Assembly (NCBI GenBank): GCA_035463115.1
Contig: DATHTO010000034.1
Location: 1-44,790 of the forward strand
Length of the DNA stretch: 44,790 bases
From: BPGL01 sp035463115
GTDB taxonomy: Bacteria; Actinomycetota; UBA4738; HRBIN12
Direction: 5' to 3'
In this document: in pieces, positions 8,111 to 15,596 of the stretch
Numbering within the stretch: position 1 is the stretch's first letter
Layout: each line of letters begins with the position of its first letter
Notes under the pieces: generated by a model
The model's input: the letters and a program-made list of their open reading frames with translations, nothing else
Databases searched by the model: none
What the model was told of the DNA's origin: nothing
Position numbers and translations under genes: made by a program

Positions 8111-8803
8111 GGCGGCATCATGGCCTGCACCCGGCTCGAAGCGGTAGCCCATGCCCGGCTCCGTGAGGAAGTAGCGCGGATGGGCCGGATCGGGCTCGAG
8201 CTTCCGCCGGATCTGGGCCATGTAGACGCGCAGGTAGTTCGTCTCCTGCTCGTACCTCGGGCCCCAGACGTCCTGGAGGAGCGCACGCTGCGTGACGAGC
8301 TTGCCCGGGTTCCGGACGAGGCGTTCGACCAGGTGCCACTCGGTGGGCGTCAGGTGGAGGTCGGCGCCGTCCCGTGAGATCCGCTTCGCTGCCAGATCGA
8401 CGCGGAAGTGCGGGGTGTCGATCACCGCTGCCTCGTCGGCGGGGGCGGCTCGCCGCTCGGCGGCACGGATCCGCGCCAGCAGCTCGCCCATCCCGAACGG
8501 TTTCGTGACGTAGTCGTCGGCGCCGGCATCGAGGGCCGCGATCTTGTCCGGCTCGAGCTCCCTGGCGGACAGCACGACGATCGGCATCGTGCCCCACGCG
8601 CGGAGGCCACGGATCACGTCGATGCCGTCCATGTCGGGCAGGCCGAGGTCGAGCAGGACGACATCCGGTCGTCGCGCGGCGGCGGCATCGAGAGCCGAGA
8701 CGCCGTCGGCGGCGGTGTCGACCTCGTAGCCGCGCGCCTCGAGGTTCACGCGCATCCCTCGGAGGAGCCGCGGTTCGTCGTCGATGCAGAGGATCCGCGT
8801 CAC
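8096..8803 (-). CDS. KdpE-like OmpR-family response regulator
   Basis: A 235-residue regulator. The N-terminal receiver domain has acidic residues IDDE, phospho-Asp at about 52 in LLDLGLPDMDG, and TKPF switch Lys. The C-terminal winged helix shows LTPTEWHLVERLVRNPGKLV and the YLRVYMAQIRRKLE recognition region typical of KdpE. The GTG start overlaps the kinase stop by 4 bp (GTGA), so kinase and regulator are translated together. In classical systems KdpE switches on the Kdp K+-ATPase; here no kdpFABC is in the window and the facing gene is a KimA-type importer, the likely target. TGACG repeats at 9974-10011 are candidate binding sites. Confidence 0.88.
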   Translation of the reverse strand: MTRILCIDDEPRLLRGMRVNLEARGYEVDTAADGVSALDAAAARRPDVVLLDLGLPDMDGIDVIRGLRAWGTMPIVVLSARELEPDKIAALDAGADDYVTKPFGMGELLARIRAAERRAAPADEAAVIDTPHFRVDLAAKRISRDGADLHLTPTEWHLVERLVRNPGKLVTQRALLQDVWGPRYEQETNYLRVYMAQIRRKLEPDPAHPRYFLTEPGMGYRFEPGAGHDAAGSPR

Positions 8804-9891
8804 GGCGCGGCCTCGAAGGCGAAGACCATCGTGAGCCCACCGCCGGGCGTGTCCTCGATGGCGACGCGGCCGCCCATCGCCTCGACGAAGCCGCGGGCGA
8901 CGGCGAGCCCGAGCCCGACGCCGTTCGTGCCCGGCCGGTCGCCGAGTCGCTGGAACGGCAGGAACATGCGGTCGCGTTCCCCCGGCGGCACGCCGGGTCC
9001 GCGATCGACGACGCGGAGCTCGACGACGCCGTCCCGCGCGGAACCCCGCACACGGACGTGCGCGCCGGCGGGGCTCCACTGCCTGGCGTTCGAGACGACG
9101 TTCGCGACAGCACGCTCGAGCAGCTCAGGGTCGACGTCGACACGCGGCAAGGTCTCCGGAAGCTCGACCTCGACGTCCCGGCCCGCCGACGGAAGCGTCG
9201 CGAGCGCGCGCGGCACCACTTCGTCGAGCCCGACCCGCCGCGGCACGAGCACGACCGATCCCGTCTGGATCCGGCTCATGTCGAGGAGGTTGCCCACGAG
9301 CGTCGTCAGGCGATCCGTCTCCTGCTCGATCGCGGCGAGGAACTCCGCCGTCTCACCCGGGGACCACGTGACGTCGCCCGCCCGAAGGCTGGTCACCGAC
9401 GCCTTGATCGACGCGAGCGGCGTGCGGAGGTCGTGAGAGACGGCGGCAAGGATCGCGGTTCGAAGCTCGTTCACCCGCTCGAGCGCTTCCGTTTCGTTCC
9501 GCCGGCGCTCCGCCGCCGCACTGGCTCGCGCCTCGCGACTCACCAGCAGGCTCACGACGCCGGCGACGATCAAGAAGACGACGAGCGCGAAGAGATTCTC
9601 CGGGAGCGCGATCGTCCAGGTGTGCGTGGGCGGCGTGAAGAACCAGTTGATCAAGAGGGATGCCGCCACCGCCGACGCGAGAGCCGGCCACGATCCGCCG
9701 ATCAGCGCGACGGCCACCACGAGGGTGAGGTAGAGCAGGAAGACGCTCGACAGCCCGAGCTCTGAGTGGATCGCGAGGAGGATCGCCGTCAACGCCGTCA
9801 GGGTCGTCGCAGCGAGCAGGGCACCCGCGACCCGACGGCGCGGCGGGATCCCGAACGCGGCGTCGGGGCGTGTGCCGGTCGTCCGCTCCAT
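8800..9891 (-). CDS. shortened KdpD-like sensor histidine kinase
   Basis: A 363-residue kinase matching only the C-terminal half of KdpD: four membrane helices of the DUF4118 type (about residues 20-120), a linker, a HisKA domain with SHDLRTPLASIKASVTSL (His at about 152), and an ATPase domain with NVVSNA, DRGPGVP and GVGLGLAVA boxes. The KdpD and Usp-like N-terminal domains, which sense ions and bind c-di-AMP in full-length proteins, are absent. A TAGCCT -10 hexamer ends exactly 6 nt before the ATG, so the start is well set and the shortening is not a mis-called start. It is the first gene of a kinase-regulator-receiver run. Confidence 0.88.
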   Translation of the reverse strand: MERTTGTRPDAAFGIPPRRRVAGALLAATTLTALTAILLAIHSELGLSSVFLLYLTLVVAVALIGGSWPALASAVAASLLINWFFTPPTHTWTIALPENLFALVVFLIVAGVVSLLVSREARASAAAERRRNETEALERVNELRTAILAAVSHDLRTPLASIKASVTSLRAGDVTWSPGETAEFLAAIEQETDRLTTLVGNLLDMSRIQTGSVVLVPRRVGLDEVVPRALATLPSAGRDVEVELPETLPRVDVDPELLERAVANVVSNARQWSPAGAHVRVRGSARDGVVELRVVDRGPGVPPGERDRMFLPFQRLGDRPGTNGVGLGLAVARGFVEAMGGRVAIEDTPGGGLTMVFAFEAAP

Positions 9892-9897
9892 GTCCCA

Positions 9898-9903
9898 AGG
9901 CTA
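9898..9903 (-). promoter_or_regulatory. -10 hexamer for the KdpD-like kinase
   Basis: TAGCCT on the minus strand ends 6 nt before ATG 9891, which puts the A of the start codon at the expected +1: a leaderless transcript. Confidence 0.6.
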
Positions 9904-9972
9904 ATCGCGGTCGACCCCGTTCCTCGGCCCAGGCTGTGCCGAGGGGGGCCGTCGGGTGGCGCTCGCCGCCGT

Positions 9973-10011
9973 CTTGACGGGTCCTTGACGGTGCCAGGGA
10001 TCTTCCTGACG
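9973..10011. promoter_or_regulatory. candidate KdpE-like operator: phased TGACG direct repeats
   Basis: CTTGACGG occurs twice exactly, at 9973-9980 and 9984-9991, with an 11-bp period; a third CTGACG is at 10006-10011. The TGACG cores start at 9975, 9986 and 10007, steps of 11 and 21 bp, so all lie on one face of the helix. OmpR/PhoB-type regulators classically bind 7-bp direct repeats with this phasing. The site sits between the kinase/regulator promoter and the kimA promoter. Confidence 0.45.
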
Positions 10012-10043
10012 CCGTGACTGCGGGACGTCGGCGATCGCGTTCC

Positions 10044-10049
10044 TACGCT
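10044..10049 (+). promoter_or_regulatory. -10 hexamer for the KimA-like importer
   Basis: TACGCT ends 6 nt before ATG 10056, predicting a leaderless mRNA. It leaves no room for a 5' c-di-AMP (ydaO) riboswitch of the type that controls kimA in Bacillus. Confidence 0.6.
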
Positions 10050-10055
10050 GGCTCC

Positions 10056-12410
10056 ATGGCGATCGCCGCCCCGTCACGGAACCGATCCCGCGCCGTCGCG
10101 AAGCGGTTGCTCGTCGGCCGAGCGAAACCGAGCGATCAGCTCGAGCACACCCTCTTGCCGAAGATCGTCGCGTTGCCGGTGTTCTCGTCGGATCCGCTTT
10201 CGTCGAACGCGTACGCGACCGAGGAGATCTTGCTCGTGCTGCTCGCGGCGAGTGCCGCCTCTGCGTCGTTGGTGCTTCCGATCGCCCTGGCGATCGCGGT
10301 GCTGCTCGCGATCGTCATCACGTCGTACCGGCAGACCGTCCGCGCCTATCCGTCGGGCGGCGGAGCGTACATCGTGAGCAAGGAGAACCTCGGCACCCTT
10401 CCGGGTCTCGTCGCGGCCGCCGCACTCATGACGGACTATGTGTTGACCGTCTCTGTGTCGGTCAGCGCAGGTGTGCTGGCGATCTCGTCGGCGTTCCCCG
10501 CCGTTGGTGAGCATGCGGTCGCGACAGCGCTCGGGTTCGTGGTCCTGCTGACCCTCGCGAACCTGCGTGGCGTCAGGGAGGCGGGCAGCGTGTTCGCGGT
10601 GCCGACGTACGCGTTCGTCGCTTCGGTGTTCGCGATGATCATCGTCGGGTTCATCCGCTGCACCGGCGGATGTCCCGCCGCCGAGGGCGTGGCACCCGCG
10701 CACGAACTCGCGACGAGCGCCGGACCCGTTTCGCTGTTCGTGATCCTGCATGCCTTCTCGTCGGGGTCGACCGCATTGACCGGCGTCGAGGCGATCTCGA
10801 ACGGAGTGCCTGCGTTCCGTCGGCCGCAGGCGGAGAACGCATCGAAGACCCTCGGCGCTCTCGGCGTCATGACGATCACGATGTTCCTCGGCATCTCGTG
10901 GCTCGCGACGCACGTCGACGGCATCACCGTGTCACACGATCGATCGGTCGTGGCGCAGATCGCCCACGCGGTGTTCGGTGGTGGCTTCGGCTTCTACCTC
11001 GTGCAGGCGTTCACCGCTGCGATCTTGATCCTCGCGGCGAACACGGCGTATCAGGACTTCCCTCGGTTGTCGTCGATCCTCGCGCGCGACGGCTTCATGC
11101 CGTCGCAGTTCCGGAACCGCGGAGACCGGCTCGTGTTCTCGAACGGCGTGATCGTCCTCGCGGTGCTCGCCGGAGCGCTGATCTACGTGTTCGACGCGAA
11201 CCTGTCCCGGCTGATCCAGTTGTACGTGGTCGGCGTCTTCACGTCGTTCACGCTGTCGCAGGCGGGGATGGTGAGGCACTGGAAGCACGAGCGGCTCCGC
11301 GGCGGGGTCGCACGCGGGTGGCGTCGGTCGATCGCGATCAACGGTGTCGGTGCCGTCACGACCGGCGTCGTGCTGGTGGTCATCACGGCGACGAAGTTCC
11401 TGCACGGCGCGTGGATCGTGATCGTCGCGATGCCGTTCCTCGTCGGAGGGATGTTCGCCATCCATCGGCACTACGCCCACGTCGGACTGGCACTCCGCGC
11501 CCGCGGCCTCAGTGTCACGCACGACGTCCGCCACCGCGCGATCGTGCTCGTGAACGACACGGGGCCCGCGACGCACCAAGCGCTCGCGAGGGTCCGCGCG
11601 TTGCGGCCGAGCGAGCTGCTCGGTGTCTACGTCGGCCCCGAGACCGGAGCGGCCGAGGCAGCGGCATGGTGGCACGCCGTCGCGCCTCGGTCAGGCCCGC
11701 TCGAGCGGCTTCCCCAGACCGGGACCGGGCGGTGGGGTCGACTGCGGACGTGGCTCTCGGGATCGGACCGTGACGATCACGTCTCCGTGACCGTCGTCGT
11801 GCCGGAGGAGGTCGGGGGGACGTCGTTCCGCGATCTCGTGACGCGGCAGCGGCGGGCGCTCGTGCTGAAAGCGCGATTGCTGTTCACGCCGGACGTCGCC
11901 GTGATGGACGTGCCGCTCCTCGCCTCCGCGCGTGCCGAGGCGCTGGCGCGCTCAGGCGTCGAACAGGACATCGTGCGGAACGTCGTCCTCGTCCCCGTTC
12001 CGTCCGTCCACGACGGAACGGTGCGCGCGGTCTCGTACGCGGCGTCGCTCGACGCCGTTCACACCGAGGCGCTGTACTTCGCTGCCGATCCCGATGCGGT
12101 CCACGACATCGCCGAGGACTGGTGGCGGATCGGCGGCGACGTCCCGCTGTCGATCGTCGAGGCGCCGTTCCGGGACCTCGGGGCGCCGTTGCTCGCGGAG
12201 ATCCGACGGCACACCGAGCGGCCTGACACCGTGGTGACGGTCGTCCTGCCGGAGTTCCTGGTCACGCGGTGGTGGGAGCACCTCCTTCACGGCCAGACCG
12301 CGCTCTTCATCAAGCGCCTGCTCCTCGCGGAGCCGCGGACGACGGTCGTCAGCGTGCCGTACCGGCTTCCCGCGACCGATCGACCGACGTCGCGTCGAGC
12401 GGTCAACTGA
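10056..12410 (+). CDS. KimA-type (APC superfamily) potassium importer
   Basis: A 784-residue membrane protein with about 12 helices, closely matching Bacillus KimA (YdaO) as I recall that sequence: an N-terminal LPVFSSDPLSSNAYATEEIL, then YPSGGGAYIVSKENLG, HAFSSGSTALTGVEAISNG and ILARDGFMPSQFRNRGDRL. KimA imports K+ with protons. After the membrane part (to about residue 490) comes a 290-residue cytosolic tail, longer than in Bacillus, that may hold a regulatory domain. ATG 10056 is chosen by the -10 hexamer 6 nt upstream; an in-frame GTG at 10014 is less likely. Divergence from a KdpDE-like pair supports a role in potassium uptake. A generic amino-acid permease is the alternative. Confidence 0.85.
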   Translation: MAIAAPSRNRSRAVAKRLLVGRAKPSDQLEHTLLPKIVALPVFSSDPLSSNAYATEEILLVLLAASAASASLVLPIALAIAVLLAIVITSYRQTVRAYPSGGGAYIVSKENLGTLPGLVAAAALMTDYVLTVSVSVSAGVLAISSAFPAVGEHAVATALGFVVLLTLANLRGVREAGSVFAVPTYAFVASVFAMIIVGFIRCTGGCPAAEGVAPAHELATSAGPVSLFVILHAFSSGSTALTGVEAISNGVPAFRRPQAENASKTLGALGVMTITMFLGISWLATHVDGITVSHDRSVVAQIAHAVFGGGFGFYLVQAFTAAILILAANTAYQDFPRLSSILARDGFMPSQFRNRGDRLVFSNGVIVLAVLAGALIYVFDANLSRLIQLYVVGVFTSFTLSQAGMVRHWKHERLRGGVARGWRRSIAINGVGAVTTGVVLVVITATKFLHGAWIVIVAMPFLVGGMFAIHRHYAHVGLALRARGLSVTHDVRHRAIVLVNDTGPATHQALARVRALRPSELLGVYVGPETGAAEAAAWWHAVAPRSGPLERLPQTGTGRWGRLRTWLSGSDRDDHVSVTVVVPEEVGGTSFRDLVTRQRRALVLKARLLFTPDVAVMDVPLLASARAEALARSGVEQDIVRNVVLVPVPSVHDGTVRAVSYAASLDAVHTEALYFAADPDAVHDIAEDWWRIGGDVPLSIVEAPFRDLGAPLLAEIRRHTERPDTVVTVVLPEFLVTRWWEHLLHGQTALFIKRLLLAEPRTTVVSVPYRLPATDRPTSRRAVN

Positions 12411-13350
12411 TCGGCGAGGCGAGCGTCAACCGTTCCAGCCCGACGCCGCTGATGCACAGTCGTTCCTTGCGGCTCGCGGTCAGCTGGGCGCTCCAGTCGA
12501 CGAAGCCGCCGTCGGCGATCGACGCCATGTCCTCGCCGATCCGGGCGTACACCTGGAAGCAACAGCCTCGGTAGTAGTTCCGACCACGTTCCCGGTCGGG
12601 CTCCTCGACGACCTCCACGTCAGCGTCCGACGCGATCCGCCTGGCCACGTCGATGACCGGCGCCCAGGCGCCGTCGCTGAGATCCGTCACACCGAGCCGG
12701 ACGTCCGCGACGCCGGCGGCATGGAACGCGTCGGTGAGGAACCGGACGTGCTCCGCGATCGCGAGCGCATCGAACCGATGGCCTCCGGGATCCCGACCAG
12801 CGGTGACGTGCCCCACGATCTGGAAGTGCGCGAAGGCTGCGCCGTCGTCCTCGAACCGCTGAGCGCGCACGACACGCTGGCTCGCGGCGAGGCGCACGAC
12901 GTCGTCAGCCAGGCCCACGCGCACGAGGTCGCGTCGCCGCGTCGCCGCCACGAGCGCGAGCCCGTTCGTCGGGTCGGCAGCGACCTCCGTCATGCGGATC
13001 GTCGGGATCGTCCACCGCGGATCGATGGCAGCAACGGCGCGGTGCGTCCCCAGCGGAACGACCGGCGACAGCGCGAGCGTCTCCGTGCCTTCGGGAAGCG
13101 CGCCGAGGATCGCCTCCTCGGTCGAGCGCATCCGGGCGAACGGAACCGGCACGGGCGCGACGAACCGATCGCGCTCGAACCGCCGTACGATCTCGGCGGG
13201 CGTCACCGTCTCCGCGCGCCCGCGCATCACCTCGAGGAGGAGGGTGGTGAGGTCGCTCCCGGAGAGGCCACGGAGCCGATCGACGACCTCTTCACCGACG
13301 GCTGCCACGACGCGAGTCGTCGACGGATGTCGTTCGGATCGGTCCGCCAC
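12403..13350 (-). CDS. unrecognised protein with class II aminoacyl-tRNA-synthetase-like motif 3
   Basis: A 315-residue cytosolic protein I cannot place in a named family. Its C-terminal end, CISGVGLERLTLASP, fits class II synthetase motif 3 (GxGxER). A mid-region segment, RVVRAQRFEDDGAAFAHFQI, lies where motif 2 (fRxE) would be. A preceding DGGFVDWSAQL patch recalls the HisRS/HisZ active-site loop. It is too short for a full synthetase with an anticodon-binding domain, so a paralogue of the HisZ/PoxA kind is possible. The GTG start has GAGGAGG 5 nt upstream. It converges with and overlaps the end of kimA by 8 bp and is divergent from the glycosyltransferase. The function is unknown. Confidence 0.75.
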   Translation of the reverse strand: MADRSERHPSTTRVVAAVGEEVVDRLRGLSGSDLTTLLLEVMRGRAETVTPAEIVRRFERDRFVAPVPVPFARMRSTEEAILGALPEGTETLALSPVVPLGTHRAVAAIDPRWTIPTIRMTEVAADPTNGLALVAATRRRDLVRVGLADDVVRLAASQRVVRAQRFEDDGAAFAHFQIVGHVTAGRDPGGHRFDALAIAEHVRFLTDAFHAAGVADVRLGVTDLSDGAWAPVIDVARRIASDADVEVVEEPDRERGRNYYRGCCFQVYARIGEDMASIADGGFVDWSAQLTASRKERLCISGVGLERLTLASPIS

Positions 13351-13436
13351 GGTGCCTCCTCGCTCGCGCGGACCGTACCGCGTGCGACGAGAGGCGGCCA
13401 CGGTCGTTCCCTGACGTCCCGGGCGGAACCTCCGTC

Positions 13437-13442
13437 TAGGCT
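13437..13442 (+). promoter_or_regulatory. -10 hexamer for the GT4 glycosyltransferase
   Basis: TAGGCT ends 9 nt before ATG 13452, and there is no Shine-Dalgarno sequence between them. Confidence 0.45.
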
Positions 13443-13451
13443 TCGGCCACG

Positions 13452-14612
13452 ATGGCGGGTCCTGGGGTTCCGCGCACGCTGATCGTCACGAACGACTTCC
13501 CGCCTCGGAAGGGGGGCGTCGAGCGCTTCGTCTTCGCCCTCGCCGACCGTCTTCCCGCGGACCGGCTGCGTGTGATCGCTCCGTCCCATACCGGAGCCCT
13601 GGCCTTCGACGCGAGGCTGCCGTTCACCGTGCGCCGGATCGCGCGCCCACGGTGGCGGCCCACGCGTGAGCTTCGGCGCGCGATCGACGACGAGCTCCGC
13701 TCGCATCGGCCCGACGTCGTGCTGTTCGGGCACGCGCTCCCACAGGTCGGGCTGGCCTCGGCGCAGGTGCGCGCGGCGGGGGTGCCGTTCGCCGTGATGA
13801 CCCACGGTGTCGAGTACTGGTTCGCGAAGGTGCCCGGCTTCCGAGGGCTGCTGCGGCGATCCTGTGCCGGGGCGGGCGTCGTCTTCGCGATCAGCCGGTA
13901 CGTCGCCGGGCCGATCGAACGCGCGCTCGAGGGCGTCGCACCGCTCGCGATGCTGTCGCCCGGCGTCGACACGGAGCGGTTCCGGCCGGATCCGGCCGGC
14001 GGCGACGCGATGCGGGCGAAGCTCGGCGTCGGCGACGCGCCGATCGTGCTGTGCGTCAGCCGGATCGTGCCGCGGAAGGGTCAGGACGTGCTCGTCCGGA
14101 CGTTCGCAGCGATCCGTGCCGCCGTCCCCGACGCGGTGCTCGTGATCGGGGGCGGCGGCCCACACCGGGCGGATGTCGAGGAGCTCGCGAGGCGCGGTCC
14201 GGTGTCGGACGCGATCCACTTCCCCGGTGAGATGAGCGACGAGGAGCTCCCGGCGCTGTACGCGGCAGCTGACCTGTTCGCGATGCCGTGCCGCTCGCGC
14301 TGGCGCGGTCTCGAGGTCGAAGGCTTCGGGATCGTGTTCCTCGAGGCGGCCGCTGCGGGCCTCCCCTCGGTGGCCGGACGATCCGGCGGCGCGGGCGAGG
14401 CGGTGGTCGACGGCGAGACGGGACTCATCGTGGACGGAACCGACGACGCGGCGGTCGTCGAGGCGATCGTGTCGCTGCTCGGCGATCCCGAGCGAGCGCG
14501 GGCGATGGGCGCTCGCGGACGCGAACGAGCCGTCGCGGCCTACGACTGGCGCGAGATCGCCGAACGGCTCGCCGAGCACCTCGCCGCGGTCGCCGGGGGC
14601 GGAACGTCGTAA
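13452..14612 (+). CDS. GT4 glycosyltransferase, PimB-like mannosyltransferase
   Basis: A 386-residue GT-B enzyme. The N-terminal LIVTNDFPPRKGGVERFV is characteristic of the PimB/GT4 group that adds mannose to phosphatidylinositol mannosides in actinobacteria. The donor-site region contains CVSRIVPRKGQDVL and the retaining-GT4 signature EGFGIVFLEAAAAGLPSVA (EX7E). It ends with the usual Arg-rich helix REIAERLAEHL. There is no signal peptide, so it acts at the cytoplasmic membrane face. The acceptor cannot be proven from the sequence; PIM or another glycolipid is an inference from the family. Confidence 0.85.
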   Translation: MAGPGVPRTLIVTNDFPPRKGGVERFVFALADRLPADRLRVIAPSHTGALAFDARLPFTVRRIARPRWRPTRELRRAIDDELRSHRPDVVLFGHALPQVGLASAQVRAAGVPFAVMTHGVEYWFAKVPGFRGLLRRSCAGAGVVFAISRYVAGPIERALEGVAPLAMLSPGVDTERFRPDPAGGDAMRAKLGVGDAPIVLCVSRIVPRKGQDVLVRTFAAIRAAVPDAVLVIGGGGPHRADVEELARRGPVSDAIHFPGEMSDEELPALYAAADLFAMPCRSRWRGLEVEGFGIVFLEAAAAGLPSVAGRSGGAGEAVVDGETGLIVDGTDDAAVVEAIVSLLGDPERARAMGARGRERAVAAYDWREIAERLAEHLAAVAGGGTS

Positions 14613-14616
14613 GCGC

Positions 14617-14883
14617 TCAAGGCTCGCGGAAGCACTGCTCGACCCGGCTCATCGTCCATGTACCGTCGCCGAGGCGATGGAGAGCGATCCTCGCGACGAC
14701 GCCATCATCGGTGGCGAGTTCGTAGGGCGTACGACGGCCGTCCGGCTCGTCGAACGATCTGACGGCTTCCCGAAGCGCAGCCTCGGAAAGGCCCGCGTCC
14801 TCCGCGATCAACGGAAGAGCATCGTGCAGCGCCTGGATCGCGGTGGGCGATCCTCCTCCGCCCCAGCTCTCAGCGATCGACAT
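14617..14883 (-). CDS. hypothetical protein (88 aa)
   Basis: An 88-residue soluble-looking protein. A helical first half (IQALHDALPLIAEDAGLSEAALREAVRSF) is followed by a beta-rich second half ending in GDGTWTMSRVEQCFREP. Codon use is typical of the window, so it is probably real. I recognise no family. It overlaps the end of the 49-residue ORF upstream by 14 bp in another frame. The two could be one secreted protein split by a frameshift, because the upstream ORF supplies only a signal-like segment. Confidence 0.55.
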   Translation of the reverse strand: MSIAESWGGGGSPTAIQALHDALPLIAEDAGLSEAALREAVRSFDEPDGRRTPYELATDDGVVARIALHRLGDGTWTMSRVEQCFREP

Positions 14884-15019
14884 CCCGAGCCGGTCGGCGC
14901 GCAGGCCCAGAGGTCCGCGTCGTCGTCATGCGCGAAGACGCAGTAGCCAACACGACCACGGCGCCGACGCTGGCCGCGGCCGGGAGGACCGCTCTCGACC
15001 TTCGCCTCGCCCTCCTCAT
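14870..15019 (-). CDS. small signal-peptide-like ORF (49 aa)
   Basis: The ATG overlaps the stop of the upstream gene by 4 bp (ATGA), suggesting coupled translation. The protein is basic at its N-terminus (MRRARRRSR), then hydrophobic (AVLPAAASVGAVVVLATASS), like a secretion signal or single membrane anchor, and then a short Arg-rich tail. The tail looks out of frame. It may be the start of a secreted protein whose body is the 88-residue ORF downstream, separated by a real or sequencing frameshift. Confidence 0.4.
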   Translation of the reverse strand: MRRARRRSRAVLPAAASVGAVVVLATASSRMTTTRTSGPARRPARDVDR

Positions 15020-15462
15020 GGCTCGTCGCCACCGCGGGACCGCCGCATCCGTGGCGGGTAGCCGACGCGGGCGGCGTCGAAGACGCGGATGCCGCGCTCC
15101 TTCGCCAGCGTGCGGAGGTAGCGGTCTTCCGCGAGCGGGAAGCGTTTCCACTCGCCGGCCGCGTCGACGAACACGACCGAGAGCGGCGACATCATCGTCT
15201 TCGGCTCGACGTAGGCCTCGACGCCCACATGCTCGTCCAGCCACGCGACCATCCCGTCGCGAGGCTCGTCAGGCGTCGGAACGCCCTTCAGCTGCCGCTT
15301 GACCTGATCGGTGCGCCGATCCCACTCGTGTGTGCCCTTCGGGCTGCCATCGCGACGCCGCTGTCGGATCGATCCCGCCGCCGCTCGACCGGCGTCCAGG
15401 GCGACCCGGATCGCGAGCACGATCACCACGACGACGAACGCGTAGAACAGGAGCCGGATCAC
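15016..15462 (-). CDS. single-pass membrane protein, unknown function
   Basis: A 148-residue protein with an N-terminal anchor (VIRLLFYAFVVVVIVLAIRV) and a cytosolic or external domain containing EWKRFPLAEDRYLRTLAKE and FDAARVGYPPRMRR. I recognise no family. The GTG start is chosen because GGAGG lies about 10 nt upstream. Its stop overlaps the start of the 49-residue ORF, so the three small genes from 15462 down to 14617 probably form one transcript. The gene is divergent from the MFS exporter. Confidence 0.65.
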   Translation of the reverse strand: MIRLLFYAFVVVVIVLAIRVALDAGRAAAGSIRQRRRDGSPKGTHEWDRRTDQVKRQLKGVPTPDEPRDGMVAWLDEHVGVEAYVEPKTMMSPLSVVFVDAAGEWKRFPLAEDRYLRTLAKERGIRVFDAARVGYPPRMRRSRGGDEP

Positions 15463-15534
15463 CTGCGTCGCACCTCCTGCGGGCGGCGGCTCGCACGACC
15501 CGCGAGCGGAACGGCTCAGACGATAGACCACGGG

Positions 15535-15540
15535 TAGGCT
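15535..15540 (+). promoter_or_regulatory. -10 hexamer upstream of leader ORF and MFS gene
   Basis: TAGGCT ends 8 nt before the ATG of a 15-codon ORF at 15549, so the leader ORF, not the transporter, would be read first on a leaderless mRNA. Confidence 0.45.
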
Positions 15541-15548
15541 CCCGCGCG

Positions 15549-15596
15549 ATGTCGCCGAGGACGTTCGCCGAACGCAGACGAGCGGGTGCGGGATGA
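15549..15596 (+). CDS. 15-residue leader ORF coupled to the MFS gene
   Basis: Encodes MSPRTFAERRRAGAG. It begins 8 nt after a TAGGCT -10 hexamer, and its stop overlaps the MFS start (ATGA). The MFS gene itself has only a weak ribosome-binding site, so ribosomes ending the leader may reinitiate there. The peptide is Arg-rich (4 of 15) without a run of one regulatory amino acid, so coupling is more likely than classical attenuation. It is too short to be sure. Confidence 0.4.
   Translation: MSPRTFAERRRAGAG

Noticed and set aside
9904..10055. A c-di-AMP (ydaO) riboswitch in front of kimA
   Set aside because: The -10 box lies 6 nt before the ATG, leaving no untranslated leader, and no ydaO-type conserved sequence was seen.
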